Positions 25,003-32,828 of a DNA stretch of 52,861 bases are shown here, one piece after another. This DNA is from a virus, in IMG/VR virus record IMGVR_UViG_3300033149_002181, positions 1-52,861 of that record; one strand, written 5' to 3'. A model generated the notes under the pieces. The model ran no database searches. It was not told the DNA's origin and saw nothing but the letters and a program-made list of their open reading frames with translations. The position numbers and the translations under genes were made by a program. Within the stretch, counting starts at the first letter, position 1, and every line of letters begins with the position of its first letter.

Positions 25003-25871
25003 CTCCTATACCCCCAGACAGTGTAAAGAATCATCGGCATAACAATAAATATCCGCGCCGTCGCATACCATGTCCATATCTGCGTCGCTGTTTTAGTTGC
25101 AAATAATGGCCATGAAAATAATGCGGCAACGGATATAACAACTGCCAATATGTCACCAGATAGATCTTGCAATGCCGCAATACATGAATCGAGTGTCGAC
25201 GTTGCCACGGCTATGATTATAATCGCAAATAATATTTGTGAAATTGCGCCTTGAGATAGAAAGGCGAAAAATACCAGGCTTAAATATAGGCCAAAAGCCA
25301 AAGATGCCAAAAGCCACGGATTGACACCTTTAATCCTTTCTGCACGTTGAAATTGCTGGCCGTCGAGAAATGGCCCGGCCATCAATCCTATACAAGCAGA
25401 TACAACCCAGCTAACATTAACCGGCTGATAATTTAAAACATTAAGATTAAATTTGCCTGTCAAAATAACAAGCACCAATCCACCAACCATAGCTAAATAT
25501 TGCCATTGATCACTTTCAACAGAAAACTTAAATTTATATTTATATGTCAGAAGAAATATTATGGTCGCGACAGTAGTTGCCCATCCGTTGCCAATATAAG
25601 TTGCCATGATCCTAATATTAATCCATATACAAAATATTTGTATCCCAATCATAGCTAATTTGATAAATATACTATTCTTTAATTTGATATAACCCGGATA
25701 TTTTCTTACGAACGCCCCATAAATAAATAGTGATAAAATGTTACATACCGCCCATGGCAGAAAAGAATGTAAGCCCATAGTTTTTAAAATACTAAAGCTC
25801 ACGCCCAAACTAACTCCCCAGGCCCAGGAAGCGGCTGCACTAATACCTAATTTAAACTGTTTGATTTGCAT
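24969..25871 (-). CDS. Multi-pass membrane protein, SSS-symporter-like, inside the type IV-B operon
   Basis: The 300-residue product is almost entirely hydrophobic with about nine or ten predicted membrane spans. Two sequence cues recall solute:sodium symporters: GPFLDGQQFQRAER in the middle, resembling the GxxQxWQR loop, and STLDSCIAAL near residue 220, resembling the S-T-x-D-S sodium-site helix. Typical symporters are near 500 residues, so this is a reduced form. It overlaps csf3 by 20 bases and cysH by 34 bases, so the three are probably translated together. GGAGG precedes the ATG. Substrate and role are unknown. Confidence 0.65.
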   Translation of the reverse strand: MQIKQFKLGISAAASWAWGVSLGVSFSILKTMGLHSFLPWAVCNILSLFIYGAFVRKYPGYIKLKNSIFIKLAMIGIQIFCIWINIRIMATYIGNGWATTVATIIFLLTYKYKFKFSVESDQWQYLAMVGGLVLVILTGKFNLNVLNYQPVNVSWVVSACIGLMAGPFLDGQQFQRAERIKGVNPWLLASLAFGLYLSLVFFAFLSQGAISQILFAIIIIAVATSTLDSCIAALQDLSGDILAVVISVAALFSWPLFATKTATQIWTWYATARIFIVMPMILYTVWGYRRWNNGKKISIL

Positions 25872-26520
25872 TGCATGCTAACCTCCGATCGTTTGGTATT
25901 AATACTCTCGTCCACTGCCACGCAAGCCAATATGGTGAACGAATACCCATTTCAACATCTCCGTTTTCATCGGGAATGGCCCGGAGGTAAGAAAGATCCT
26001 CCGGCCACTCCCCGACTGTCCAACGTACCACTCGTCCAAACCCCTGGCTACGTTTTTTACCGATGTGAGTCACGTATTTTAGCAATATTTCTATTTTGTT
26101 TTTTTCTCCTACTGCATACCATTCCAGCTTTGGCATAAGATATGTCACCAGCGGCATTCGATAGTTTTTATATTGACCTGACTTAACATTGACCTTTCCG
26201 CGTTTTTTGCCGAAGTCAATGTATTTCTGCGCGTCATCAAAATCCAATCTTTTATGCCAGTGCACTATCTCTTCGCGTTGCGGTTTTCCGCAGGCAAACG
26301 AACAAGCCCAATACCAGTCATCATCTTCGCCTCGTTTTTCAAGCGGTAAATCAGGGACTATTAAATTTTCCGGCATAATACTGCTTTGAGAAGCAATCAT
26401 AGCTTCAGGGTGATTCAATCTAATCCAAACCTCAGCCAGAATTGAGTCGAGAGGCAGAAAAAGATCATATGTTGCTATTTTCCCAGTCTGCATATATGCA
26501 GTAATTTTCAGTGGTTGCAT
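25852..26520 (-). CDS. csf3: Csf3 (Cas5-like) of type IV-B CRISPR system
   Basis: 222 residues from the ATG at 26520, the one correctly spaced after AGGAGG. The upstream ATG at 26526 overlaps that site. The product begins QPLKITAYMQTGKIA and ends with a typical Cas5/RAMP arrangement, including LLKYVTHIGKKRSQGFGRV, a glycine-rich loop common in RAMP proteins, preceded by WYAVGEKNKIEILL. It should cap the RNA-bound filament. Its start overlaps csf2's stop, showing translation coupling. Family assignment rests on motifs and synteny. Confidence 0.78.
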   Translation of the reverse strand: MQPLKITAYMQTGKIATYDLFLPLDSILAEVWIRLNHPEAMIASQSSIMPENLIVPDLPLEKRGEDDDWYWACSFACGKPQREEIVHWHKRLDFDDAQKYIDFGKKRGKVNVKSGQYKNYRMPLVTYLMPKLEWYAVGEKNKIEILLKYVTHIGKKRSQGFGRVVRWTVGEWPEDLSYLRAIPDENGDVEMGIRSPYWLAWQWTRVLIPNDRRLACNANQTV

Positions 26521-26522
26521 AT

Positions 26523-27506
26523 TCATCCTCCTATGGCGCGAATTAACGAGTCTCGTTTTTCCTCCAGATACCCAGCGTATCGGTTGAGAAACTCATCATA
26601 TTTCACCTTCGCGTCCTTCGCCGATTCAGCGAGAAAACATTTTCCGTCAGCCACACTCAAAAACGGTTCTTTTCCTTCGCCGAATAGCTCAATTTGCATA
26701 TCGACTTTTACTTTTCCCATTCCGATCCGTGCCTGTCCGCCGATGTATGGCTGCTTGGACCATTCAACGATTGCTGCCACGAAGGCGCCGAGCTCAATTT
26801 CGGTCATATCCTGAAAGACGGTTTCCTGCCATAACACAGAACCCCGGCATAATACCTCAATCATGTACCGCATCTGCTCTGGTCTATCTTTCTTCTTCTC
26901 TTTCTTCTCGTCTCCTGAGTCAAGCATCAAGGCGGCTTGTCCGCCGGTAAGTTTCGGAGTGTCATCGCTCTGGAGATATGGCCGGAGCAGATCATCTTTC
27001 GCATCGTCCTTCCGGCTATAACTAATTTCCGTTGTCATTTGCCGCCATGATAATTTCCGGTTCCCGGGAACCTCCTGTGGTATAATATGCGCCAGCTCTC
27101 TGCACACCGGCAACCCCTCACCAACAGCCAATTTCCCGGGCAACAGCATGTTTCCGACTCCACCGCCGAACACTGACAGGTGGGGTATTTGCTCCCTTAT
27201 CCGCCGTGCCTGATCAATATCGATTGACTGATCGCCACCGATTGCTCCACCTGAGAAAAACAGATAAAACATCTCAAGCGGAATCTGTAACGTTACACCG
27301 CTCCCTAATTTGTCCAGCATGTACCGGGCTCCCGAATCCCGCCACACGCCACGCAGAGCGTTCCCGGAGTATACGAATACCTGAGCGATATTTCCCTCCG
27401 CGTCCAGAATGTCCTGGGTTGACAAGTATGAATTCGGTCCGATACTCTCCCCAATATGCGATAAGGGACTTAATAGTGTAAAAACCGTTTCTATTCTACC
27501 GTTCAT
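26523..27506 (-). CDS. csf2: Csf2 (Cas7-like) backbone of type IV-B effector
   Basis: The ATG at 27506 is chosen because GGAGGAG lies eight bases upstream. A longer frame starts inside the preceding gene. The 327-residue product starts NGRIETVFTLLSPLSHIGES, with NSYLSTQ, FVYSGNALRGVWRD and a Gly loop (VFGGGVGNMLLPGKL), the pattern of Csf2. Cas7-type subunits polymerise along RNA. The start lies 11 bases inside the upstream small-subunit gene. A Lys/Asp-rich insertion around 214-224 (DEKKEKKKDR) is variable in the family. Confidence 0.85.
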   Translation of the reverse strand: MNGRIETVFTLLSPLSHIGESIGPNSYLSTQDILDAEGNIAQVFVYSGNALRGVWRDSGARYMLDKLGSGVTLQIPLEMFYLFFSGGAIGGDQSIDIDQARRIREQIPHLSVFGGGVGNMLLPGKLAVGEGLPVCRELAHIIPQEVPGNRKLSWRQMTTEISYSRKDDAKDDLLRPYLQSDDTPKLTGGQAALMLDSGDEKKEKKKDRPEQMRYMIEVLCRGSVLWQETVFQDMTEIELGAFVAAIVEWSKQPYIGGQARIGMGKVKVDMQIELFGEGKEPFLSVADGKCFLAESAKDAKVKYDEFLNRYAGYLEEKRDSLIRAIGG

Positions 27507-27978
27507 AAATAATCTCCTCCTCGTCTTCTTTGATAATTCCACTGACCTCAAGCGGTTTTTCTCTTTCAAGCCGGTCGCGGACTAACGCAATTACCCATGA
27601 TGTTTTTTGATATAAAATCTCCAGAATCGGTCCATGGTTCACTTGCTCCAGAATCCCAACCCAAAATTGCCGACGGCCTTTGTCTTGTTTTTGAATCAGC
27701 TCGCCGGTTTCTCTATCGACCGCCATTGTTATTGTTTCCGGGTCAGTCGCCATCCACTTGGGTTTCAGAGTAGAGCACATCAGCCGGGGTTTGAGTTTTT
27801 CGATGAAATCATGTAGATCTAACGCCCGCTTTGCGCTGCTCTTGCAAGCCCTCTCAATAATTCCCCACATGTCAGGGGTTACTTTAAAACGTTTCATGTC
27901 ACGGCTTCTGTAAATGCCGTATATAATTAAAGCCCCGATAGCCGCGTCTTCTGAATTCGTCTCGAATCCGTAATACAT
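27496..27978 (-). CDS. Probable Cas11-like small subunit of type IV-B system
   Basis: The ATG at 27978 overlaps the upstream stop (TGATG) and AGGAGGAAA precedes it. The 160-residue helical protein (MWGIIERACKSSAKRALDLH, FWVGILEQVNHGPILEILYQK) lacks known motifs. In type IV-B loci the small subunit gene sits between csf1 and csf2, and this one overlaps csf2 in the same operon, so a Cas11-like role is assigned mostly by synteny, size and helical character. Confidence 0.5.
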   Translation of the reverse strand: MYYGFETNSEDAAIGALIIYGIYRSRDMKRFKVTPDMWGIIERACKSSAKRALDLHDFIEKLKPRLMCSTLKPKWMATDPETITMAVDRETGELIQKQDKGRRQFWVGILEQVNHGPILEILYQKTSWVIALVRDRLEREKPLEVSGIIKEDEEEIIYER

Positions 27979-28394
27979 CAAATTTCCTCCTCTCGCCTTT
28001 TAATCTCATTTAAAAATCCCGTTTTACGTGCTATTTTAAGGATCCGCGCAGGATTCATACAAAAAGACAGCACTTTCAAAACCTGCTGTTTTTCTGGATC
28101 ACCGCGGATCGCTGCCCTCCGTCGACTAAAAAATATTTCCACCGCATTCTGGCTACGATTAAGCCTCCTGGCTATGTAATCATAACTTTTACCCATTGAG
28201 TATAACTTGATCGCAATTTCTTTTTCCAGCTCTGTCCATCGGCGGACGGGCCGGCGGATAATGCCTGCTTTTTTTAGGTATCGTTCAACAGTGGTATGAG
28301 AGATATTAAGCACTGAAGCTGTTTGACGGATAGTTTTCCCGCCTTGAATCAAAAGAATAATCTTCTGTCGTTTTGCGTCGCTTATTTTTTGCAT
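27978..28394 (-). CDS. Two-domain HTH regulator in the CRISPR operon
   Basis: The start at 28394 is preferred (GGAAGGGG upstream). An upstream in-frame ATG at 28448 has no site. The 138-residue product has two DNA-binding segments. The first (AKRQKIILLIQGGKTIRQTASVLNIS) resembles a resolvase-like or homeodomain-like HTH. The second (RRWTELEKEIAIKLYSMGKS, then IARRLNRSQNAVEI) resembles a SANT/Myb-like fold. It separates csf1 from the other subunit genes and overlaps the next start. It is a candidate operon or phage regulator. Confidence 0.6.
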   Translation of the reverse strand: MQKISDAKRQKIILLIQGGKTIRQTASVLNISHTTVERYLKKAGIIRRPVRRWTELEKEIAIKLYSMGKSYDYIARRLNRSQNAVEIFFSRRRAAIRGDPEKQQVLKVLSFCMNPARILKIARKTGFLNEIKRREEEI

Positions 28395-28506
28395 TTTGCG
28401 CCCCTTCCCGCTCTTTAATATTGTCACTATTGGTAAGTGAGATTCCAAGCCATATGCTTTGTAAATTGCCTAACTGCGTGCGGAGTCACAAAATATTTTC
28501 CGGCTA

Positions 28507-29187
28507 TCATTTTTCCTCCCGCTGCGCTATAAATAGCGCTAATTGAAATAAGCTGCTTCTCCGTACCGGCGCTATGGTTTTTTCAAGTTGTTCCCAACGT
28601 TCCAAACCGAATTCCCGGATTCGGTGGCTCTGATATTGTCCTGTTTCTATTTCCTTTTTTGTAAATACCTGATATAACGACTCAATGATATTAAGCAGGT
28701 CTTTAAATCGTCCAGGCACCACCATAACGTCATAATTATCCATCCTGACAGTAAATTTCTGATTCGACAAATTAACCTTCGCCTTGAAATGCAGCCACCT
28801 TTGCCCCGACTCCGCTACCGTCATTAAAAACGGTGGTTTGGGTGGTTGCAACAACGTTTCGCGAATTTGCAGTCGTGACAGGTGATATAACCCGTTCCCT
28901 GTCGCCAGCAGAGAATAATTTCTCAATTCCCTATACGACAGAGCCCATATGCAGTGTTCGCAAACCATCTCTGACCACGGGATTTTCGCCAGATCATGAT
29001 CGGTAAATGTCGGTTTAATGATTTTCTTTTTCGGGTGGCCTGTTTCAGGACGACATCCGCAAAGCCAACATTGCCCAGATAGTTTTCCCTCCGGCGCAGG
29101 ATCATAATGGACTGTTTTCCCACTCGGTGTTTCTATGTTGGGCTTCCGCATCGCTGCACAATACAAAAAATCAACAGAGCAAACCAT
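28507..29187 (-). CDS. csf1: Csf1-like (large-subunit-like) protein of type IV-B CRISPR system
   Basis: The 226-residue protein has the two-part zinc motif of Csf1: CWLCG at residues 39-43 and CEHC near 75, separated by a Lys-rich stretch and FTDHDLAKIP. The middle (PPKPPFLMTVAESGQRWLHF, then NLSNQKFTVRMDN) and the C-terminal helical part (RRSSLFQLALFI) follow the family pattern. GAGGTGGG precedes the ATG. It opens the operon. In known type IV systems Csf1 is the Cas8-like subunit. No Cas6, DinG, Cas1, Cas2 or array is visible here. Confidence 0.75.
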   Translation of the reverse strand: MVCSVDFLYCAAMRKPNIETPSGKTVHYDPAPEGKLSGQCWLCGCRPETGHPKKKIIKPTFTDHDLAKIPWSEMVCEHCIWALSYRELRNYSLLATGNGLYHLSRLQIRETLLQPPKPPFLMTVAESGQRWLHFKAKVNLSNQKFTVRMDNYDVMVVPGRFKDLLNIIESLYQVFTKKEIETGQYQSHRIREFGLERWEQLEKTIAPVRRSSLFQLALFIAQREEK

Positions 29188-29196
29188 ATTCCCACC

Positions 29197-29637
29197 TCAA
29201 ATCAATTCATACATTTTTGCAATTCTGCCTAATGCTCGAAATTTAGTATCAAAATAATCGTTACGGTATCCAAACCCTAAATAGACCATCACTTCCTCAT
29301 CAGTCGGTTCTGCCGGATTGAAATACCGCGTTTCAATTAATTTTCTTTCCCGTTCTGTACAGGCCGCCAACCCTGAATCTATGCGTCCGATCCAAAATTC
29401 CAAGTCTTTTATTTTCTGATCCGTCCGCTCAGCCAGTATTCCCGCTGCACTGGTGGGATCTCCCGGTTCACCAGATTGTACCGAAATATTAACAGCCTGT
29501 CGTGACTTATAATATATATCTTGTCTATCCTGCTTAAGCTGTTTAAGCTGCGCTTTTTTAATTTTATATTCCCGGAGCTCATTTTCTATAAAAACTTTCA
29601 CATGATGAGGAAGTTTAATTTTTGGTTTTTCGCTCAA
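29197..29637 (-). CDS. ArpU-like phage transcriptional regulator
   Basis: TTG start at 29637 behind GGTGATGG. The 146-residue product has a helical first half and a C-terminal sigma-region-4-like part (CTERERKLIETRYFN, then EVMVYLGFGYRNDYFDTKF and RALGRIAKMY). This matches the ArpU/RinA-like late-gene activators found just before the packaging genes in Firmicutes phages. The csf operon follows directly, so the activator may control it as part of the late transcript (inference). Confidence 0.7.
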   Translation of the reverse strand: MSEKPKIKLPHHVKVFIENELREYKIKKAQLKQLKQDRQDIYYKSRQAVNISVQSGEPGDPTSAAGILAERTDQKIKDLEFWIGRIDSGLAACTERERKLIETRYFNPAEPTDEEVMVYLGFGYRNDYFDTKFRALGRIAKMYELI

Positions 29638-29812
29638 TTTCCATCACCTGTCCTTTTTCCTTCAGCTTGATCTCTTGCGTTTCCATGTGCCTTAAAATCG
29701 CTTTATAGTCATCAATCGTTGGATTATATACCCCACCGCGGTATGGCCGGGGTGGTTTACGGCCTATTTTTTTAAAGATTTCTTCTATGATTAGCTGTTT
29801 TGTGCTTGGCAT
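29615..29812 (-). CDS. Small phage protein
   Basis: 65 residues, rich in Lys and Arg (LIIEEIFKKIGRKPPRPYRGG, then YKAILRHMETQEIKLKEKG). It overlaps the regulator start by 23 bases and the RusA gene end by 41 bases, so it belongs to the same operon. Such small basic proteins are common next to rusA. Function not identified. Confidence 0.55.
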   Translation of the reverse strand: MPSTKQLIIEEIFKKIGRKPPRPYRGGVYNPTIDDYKAILRHMETQEIKLKEKGQVMEIERKTKN

Positions 29813-30200
29813 TTTCCCTCAATCCCTCAATCTTAATAATCTCAATTTCTACCCGAGGATTCTCTCGATCAACCCCCACAATTTTTGAACCATCCAATCT
29901 CATTACATCCTGATCATCTCGTATAATCCCGGCCTTTTGGAGTATATCCTGTGTCGCCTGTATCAGTCCCACCAGATCCGGTTTTTGCCTCGTCGGCATC
30001 CAATATTCGCATTTTAACCTAACCGGCCCAGTGAAACATGGGCCGCGATACTTTTTCAGATGCCAGAGACATTCTGTCTCATAGTTTTGATACTGCTCTG
30101 ACTGCACGACAAAAGGTTTTCCTGTTTTCCGGTTTCGCCAGATTTGTTGGTGATTTTTCTTGGACATGGGCCTGCCTGGAAGGGTGATTTCAACTTTCAT
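29772..30200 (-). CDS. rusA: RusA-family Holliday junction resolvase
   Basis: 142 residues from ATG at 30200. The start (VEITLPGRPMSKKNHQQIW) and the later PTRQKPDLVGLIQATQDILQK with DDQDVMRLDGSKI contain the conserved Lys and Asp positions of RusA. RusA dimers cut four-way junctions during replication and recombination. An upstream in-frame extension (to 30236) is possible but overlaps the neighbour and has no better site. It ends near the tail of the downstream small gene. Confidence 0.82.
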   Translation of the reverse strand: MKVEITLPGRPMSKKNHQQIWRNRKTGKPFVVQSEQYQNYETECLWHLKKYRGPCFTGPVRLKCEYWMPTRQKPDLVGLIQATQDILQKAGIIRDDQDVMRLDGSKIVGVDRENPRVEIEIIKIEGLRENAKHKTANHRRNL

Positions 30201-30576
30201 TTTTCCATTTCCATTTTTCGCCATCATAACAATCATGACAAGGCTCTTCGGCGCCGCTTTGGTACTGGTATTTACAGTTTAAACAATTTCTTATAACAGG
30301 CATCTTATCTTCATCGCCAGGCGCCCTTTCCAACCACTCCTTCGGCACTCGATGAAAACCGTGCAGATCAGTGGCAACAAGGTAGACTTTTTGAGGATGT
30401 TCCGGGCAGAAAGTATGATTATCAACCCATTCTCCATCTTTCCAGATTGTCCGCACTCCACAGATAACTCCTGCCAATTTGTCCCCATGTCGCCATTCAA
30501 CCCAACCCCGTTGTTTTCTGCCGCTTTTCCGCTTCACTAACTCCTTACTAAATCTCACTTTATCGCCGAGTTTCAT
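30190..30576 (-). CDS. Small phage protein with a Cys cluster
   Basis: The 128-residue product begins with MKLGDKVRFSKELVKRKSG and contains a C-terminal CLNCKYQY...CHDC zinc-binding-like cluster. The start overlaps the upstream two-TM gene by ATGA, indicating coupling. Metal binding is inferred from spacing. No family identified. Proteins of this look are frequent in phage early regions. Confidence 0.55.
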   Translation of the reverse strand: MKLGDKVRFSKELVKRKSGRKQRGWVEWRHGDKLAGVICGVRTIWKDGEWVDNHTFCPEHPQKVYLVATDLHGFHRVPKEWLERAPGDEDKMPVIRNCLNCKYQYQSGAEEPCHDCYDGEKWKWKNES

Positions 30577-30752
30577 CTCGTCACCTCCGGATAAGCCAAA
30601 ATAAGAAAGTATAACACCGTTAATATCTCACATACCAAAAGAAAACCACTAAACAATATAACTCTGTAATTTTTGGCCTTTATTGTTTTAATAAAAATAC
30701 ATAGAAAAAATTGGACCAACATGATATGGAATATCCCTAAGAACACATTCAT
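30573..30752 (-). CDS. Small two-span membrane protein
   Basis: 59 residues found by reading the gap: hydrophobic segment (FHIMLVQFFLCIFIK) then a second (VILFSGFLLVCEILTVLYFL). ATGA overlaps join it to both neighbours. It could be a membrane effector of the phage, for example an exclusion or holin-like protein, but the sequence alone does not decide. Confidence 0.55.
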   Translation of the reverse strand: MNVFLGIFHIMLVQFFLCIFIKTIKAKNYRVILFSGFLLVCEILTVLYFLILAYPEVTR

Positions 30753-31228
30753 CCTTCTTCACCCCTTGCCTCCTCAATAATCCCATCTATCAGCGCCAGG
30801 TAATTGATCGCATCACCAATCCGCTCACCAATCGGTCCCGTGGCTGCTATTTCCTTAACTCTTTTTAATGCAGTCTTCAAAATATCATCAACGGCCTTCA
30901 CGTCAATATGTGATACATAAACTTTATGATCACCTATATGTCCAATTTGGCTACTTGTGACCATATATATTAATCTGGCAAGGTATGCTGTCATTTCATC
31001 TCGACAACGGATCGCCTCATCCCTTTCTTTCTGTAACTGTTCAATCTCATCAAGAGCTTTCGGTAAAGCAGTACGGGCAATAGCAATAAATTTTGCATCA
31101 TCTGTCATTGGAATAAAATCTACGATCATTGTCCCGTCTTGAGTGACAATCCTTGACGGGAAAGATGTAGCATCCCACGGTCCTGGCGTAGCAGCTTCGC
31201 ATAATGCCCTCAGTCTCTTTATATCCAT
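30749..31228 (-). CDS. Ead/Ea22-like phage protein
   Basis: 159 residues from the ATG at 31228, behind AGGAGAGGAAG. A longer frame starts upstream without a site. The phrase CEAATPGPWDATSFPSRIVT and then FIAIARTALPKALDEIEQLQ are hallmarks of the Ead/Ea22-like group, found in many temperate phages with unclear function. A long C-terminal half, with VKAVDDILKTALKRVKEIA, is helical. Confidence 0.7.
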   Translation of the reverse strand: MDIKRLRALCEAATPGPWDATSFPSRIVTQDGTMIVDFIPMTDDAKFIAIARTALPKALDEIEQLQKERDEAIRCRDEMTAYLARLIYMVTSSQIGHIGDHKVYVSHIDVKAVDDILKTALKRVKEIAATGPIGERIGDAINYLALIDGIIEEARGEEG

Positions 31229-31262
31229 TTTCTTCCTCTCCTTGCCTTTTGCATTTGCATTC

Positions 31263-31427
31263 CTAGTCGCTCTGTAATATTTGTTCTCTTGGAATATGCT
31301 CCAATTTAAGCCCACTTTTTATAATCTTCGCCACATGTCGGGCGGTAAACTCCCGATTATCAGGATCATCTGCCACCACCATCAAAATAGAGCCGCATTT
31401 GCAACGACCTATATAGGACATTCTCAT
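31263..31427 (-). CDS. Small zinc-like protein, tandem paralogue 2
   Basis: 54 residues. RCKCGSILMVVADDPDN is almost the same as the next gene's CKCGAIRMAVVDEPDN, and both share an FTA..A.II..G.KLEHIP pattern. They are plainly a tandem duplication. This copy is shorter at the C-terminus and lacks the second Cys pair. AGGAAGTG lies ahead of the ATG. Function unknown. Confidence 0.6.
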   Translation of the reverse strand: MRMSYIGRCKCGSILMVVADDPDNREFTARHVAKIIKSGLKLEHIPREQILQSD

Positions 31428-31431
31428 TTCA

Positions 31432-31620
31432 TCACTTCCTTTTTTTGCATTTACATGTCCTATTATCTGTGCGAACTTGCTCCTCAGGTATATGTTCTAG
31501 TTTGTAACCTCTTTTAATAATTTCTGCTACATATTGCGCAGTAAAAGCGGGGTTATCCGGTTCATCTACAACTGCCATTCTGATTGCGCCACATTTACAG
31601 CGACCAACATAAGCATTCAT
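31432..31620 (-). CDS. Small zinc-like protein, tandem paralogue 1
   Basis: 62 residues with CKCG near the start and CKCKK at the end, so zinc or iron binding is plausible. GGGGGTGATG precedes ATG. The direct paralogue lies immediately downstream. No family identified. Confidence 0.6.
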   Translation of the reverse strand: MNAYVGRCKCGAIRMAVVDEPDNPAFTAQYVAEIIKRGYKLEHIPEEQVRTDNRTCKCKKRK

Positions 31621-31706
31621 TTCATCACCCCCTTATCCTTACCGGTCTAAACTTTATTCTCATACCAAGGGATTTTATTTCGTAGCATCGCCTGCCGAAC
31701 ATGCGT

Positions 31707-32412
31707 TTAAGGAATTTCATTTTGAATCATCCTTTCAAAACTGAGGTTTTCCATCCGTTTCCATTTAACTTCCAATTCCGTCAGGCTAGTGTCTTTAAAT
31801 ACCGTCTTTCCAATTAGTTCTTCCATTTCTTTAGCTTTATAAAACCGTTCGGGATAATATCTCCATACTTTATACCAATCCCGTTTCCCGGCTTTGAAAC
31901 ATGGGATACAATTATTGTGTTTAAAATACTTGTATGGCTCCGGAAGTTTAATGCCCCATTCATTGGCAATAATACGTTTTATTTCTCTGCTTGTTATTCG
32001 CGTTTCAATTAGTGGATATTTGGCTGTTGATCCTAAAGCCTGTGCCCGTATGATTCGTCTGTATTCCTCAATATCATACCCCGACATATAACTGGTATTC
32101 TTCGTTTAATTGTTTATAAAATTTCGCGGCTGGTTTAAGTTTAAAATCTTCATTACAAAATGGAATTCGTGAACTAGGTAAACAATTATGTGCTTTAATA
32201 ACTTCCCATAATGTTCTGCCGTCTGAGACTTCGGTAATTGGTACATCTAAGAAATTAGATAGGTCATCAAGAAATGTATATGTGTCGGGATGTTGTCCCT
32301 CTGGAACATCATGGTAAAGAAGTATTACATCTTGCTTGCTATACTTTTTTATGACCAAATATGCCGCATATGCACTCCCGACACCACCGGAGAATTGAAC
32401 GATATGTTTCAC
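31707..32412 (-). CDS. PP-loop (PAPS reductase-like) protein, frameshifted
   Basis: GTG at 32412 follows GGGAGGTGAGG. The frame runs to 32074 and then breaks. Continuing one base out of register gives YDIEEYRRIIRAQ onward to 31707, which together form a PAPS reductase-like protein: FSGGVGSAYAAYL, LLYHDVPEGQHPDTY, SRIPFCNED, LYVGYDIEEY and CIPCFKAG. The break lies at a CCCC run (32079-32082 on the + strand). The usual P-loop Lys/Asp (SGGKDS) is replaced by SGGVGS, so catalysis may be lost or altered. A sequencing indel, decay or a true frameshift cannot be separated here. Confidence 0.6.
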
Positions 32413-32416
32413 TTCC

Positions 32417-32551
32417 TCACCTCCCAAGGGGCCGGAATCCCGGTTCTACGCAGTCATACCAAACACCGCGCCATTTTGTTCCGGAGTCATTTTTTTCTTC
32501 GGGCCGAAGTGTCATTTGTCCATGACCGGCTGGACACTCCGGAAGGTTCAT
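32417..32551 (-). CDS. Small Cys-containing protein
   Basis: 44 residues (NLPECPAGHGQMTLRPEEK, then WRGVWYDCVEPGFRPLG). The stop overlaps the ribosome site of the PP-loop gene. No strong ribosome site for itself. The composition looks protein-like and short, so it may be a real small gene. Confidence 0.4.
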   Translation of the reverse strand: MNLPECPAGHGQMTLRPEEKNDSGTKWRGVWYDCVEPGFRPLGR

Positions 32552-32581
32552 CGGGAGATTCACACCGCCACCCCCAACATC

Positions 32582-32824
32582 TCAAGCCCTCTCTGCACCG
32601 TCTGCACCCGCCGAAGGTGTCTCCATGCTTTTTTCTTCGCTAGCTCCGGACTTTGTGCCGGGACCCGCATTGTAGAAGGCCAAGGCGGTCAGATAGTCGC
32701 CGTTTGCTTTGTCATAACAATATTTTAAAAATTGGATTCCTACCTCGAAAACCTGATCTAAGTTCCGGAAATCACCGGTTGGCCGAAGGATTTTAAACCG
32801 ACCATATGTAACCTGGATCGCCAA
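32582..32824 (-). pseudogene. Truncated lytic transglycosylase-like fragment
   Basis: The frame encodes the back half of a soluble lytic transglycosylase domain: AIQVTYGR, then VGIQFLKYCYDKANG and TALAFYNAGPG. The catalytic Glu region that should precede it is missing, because an upstream in-frame TAG separates it. A TTG or ATT start may still give a short product. Probably a decayed or miscalled gene. An indel is possible. Confidence 0.5.
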
Positions 32825-32828
32825 CCTC

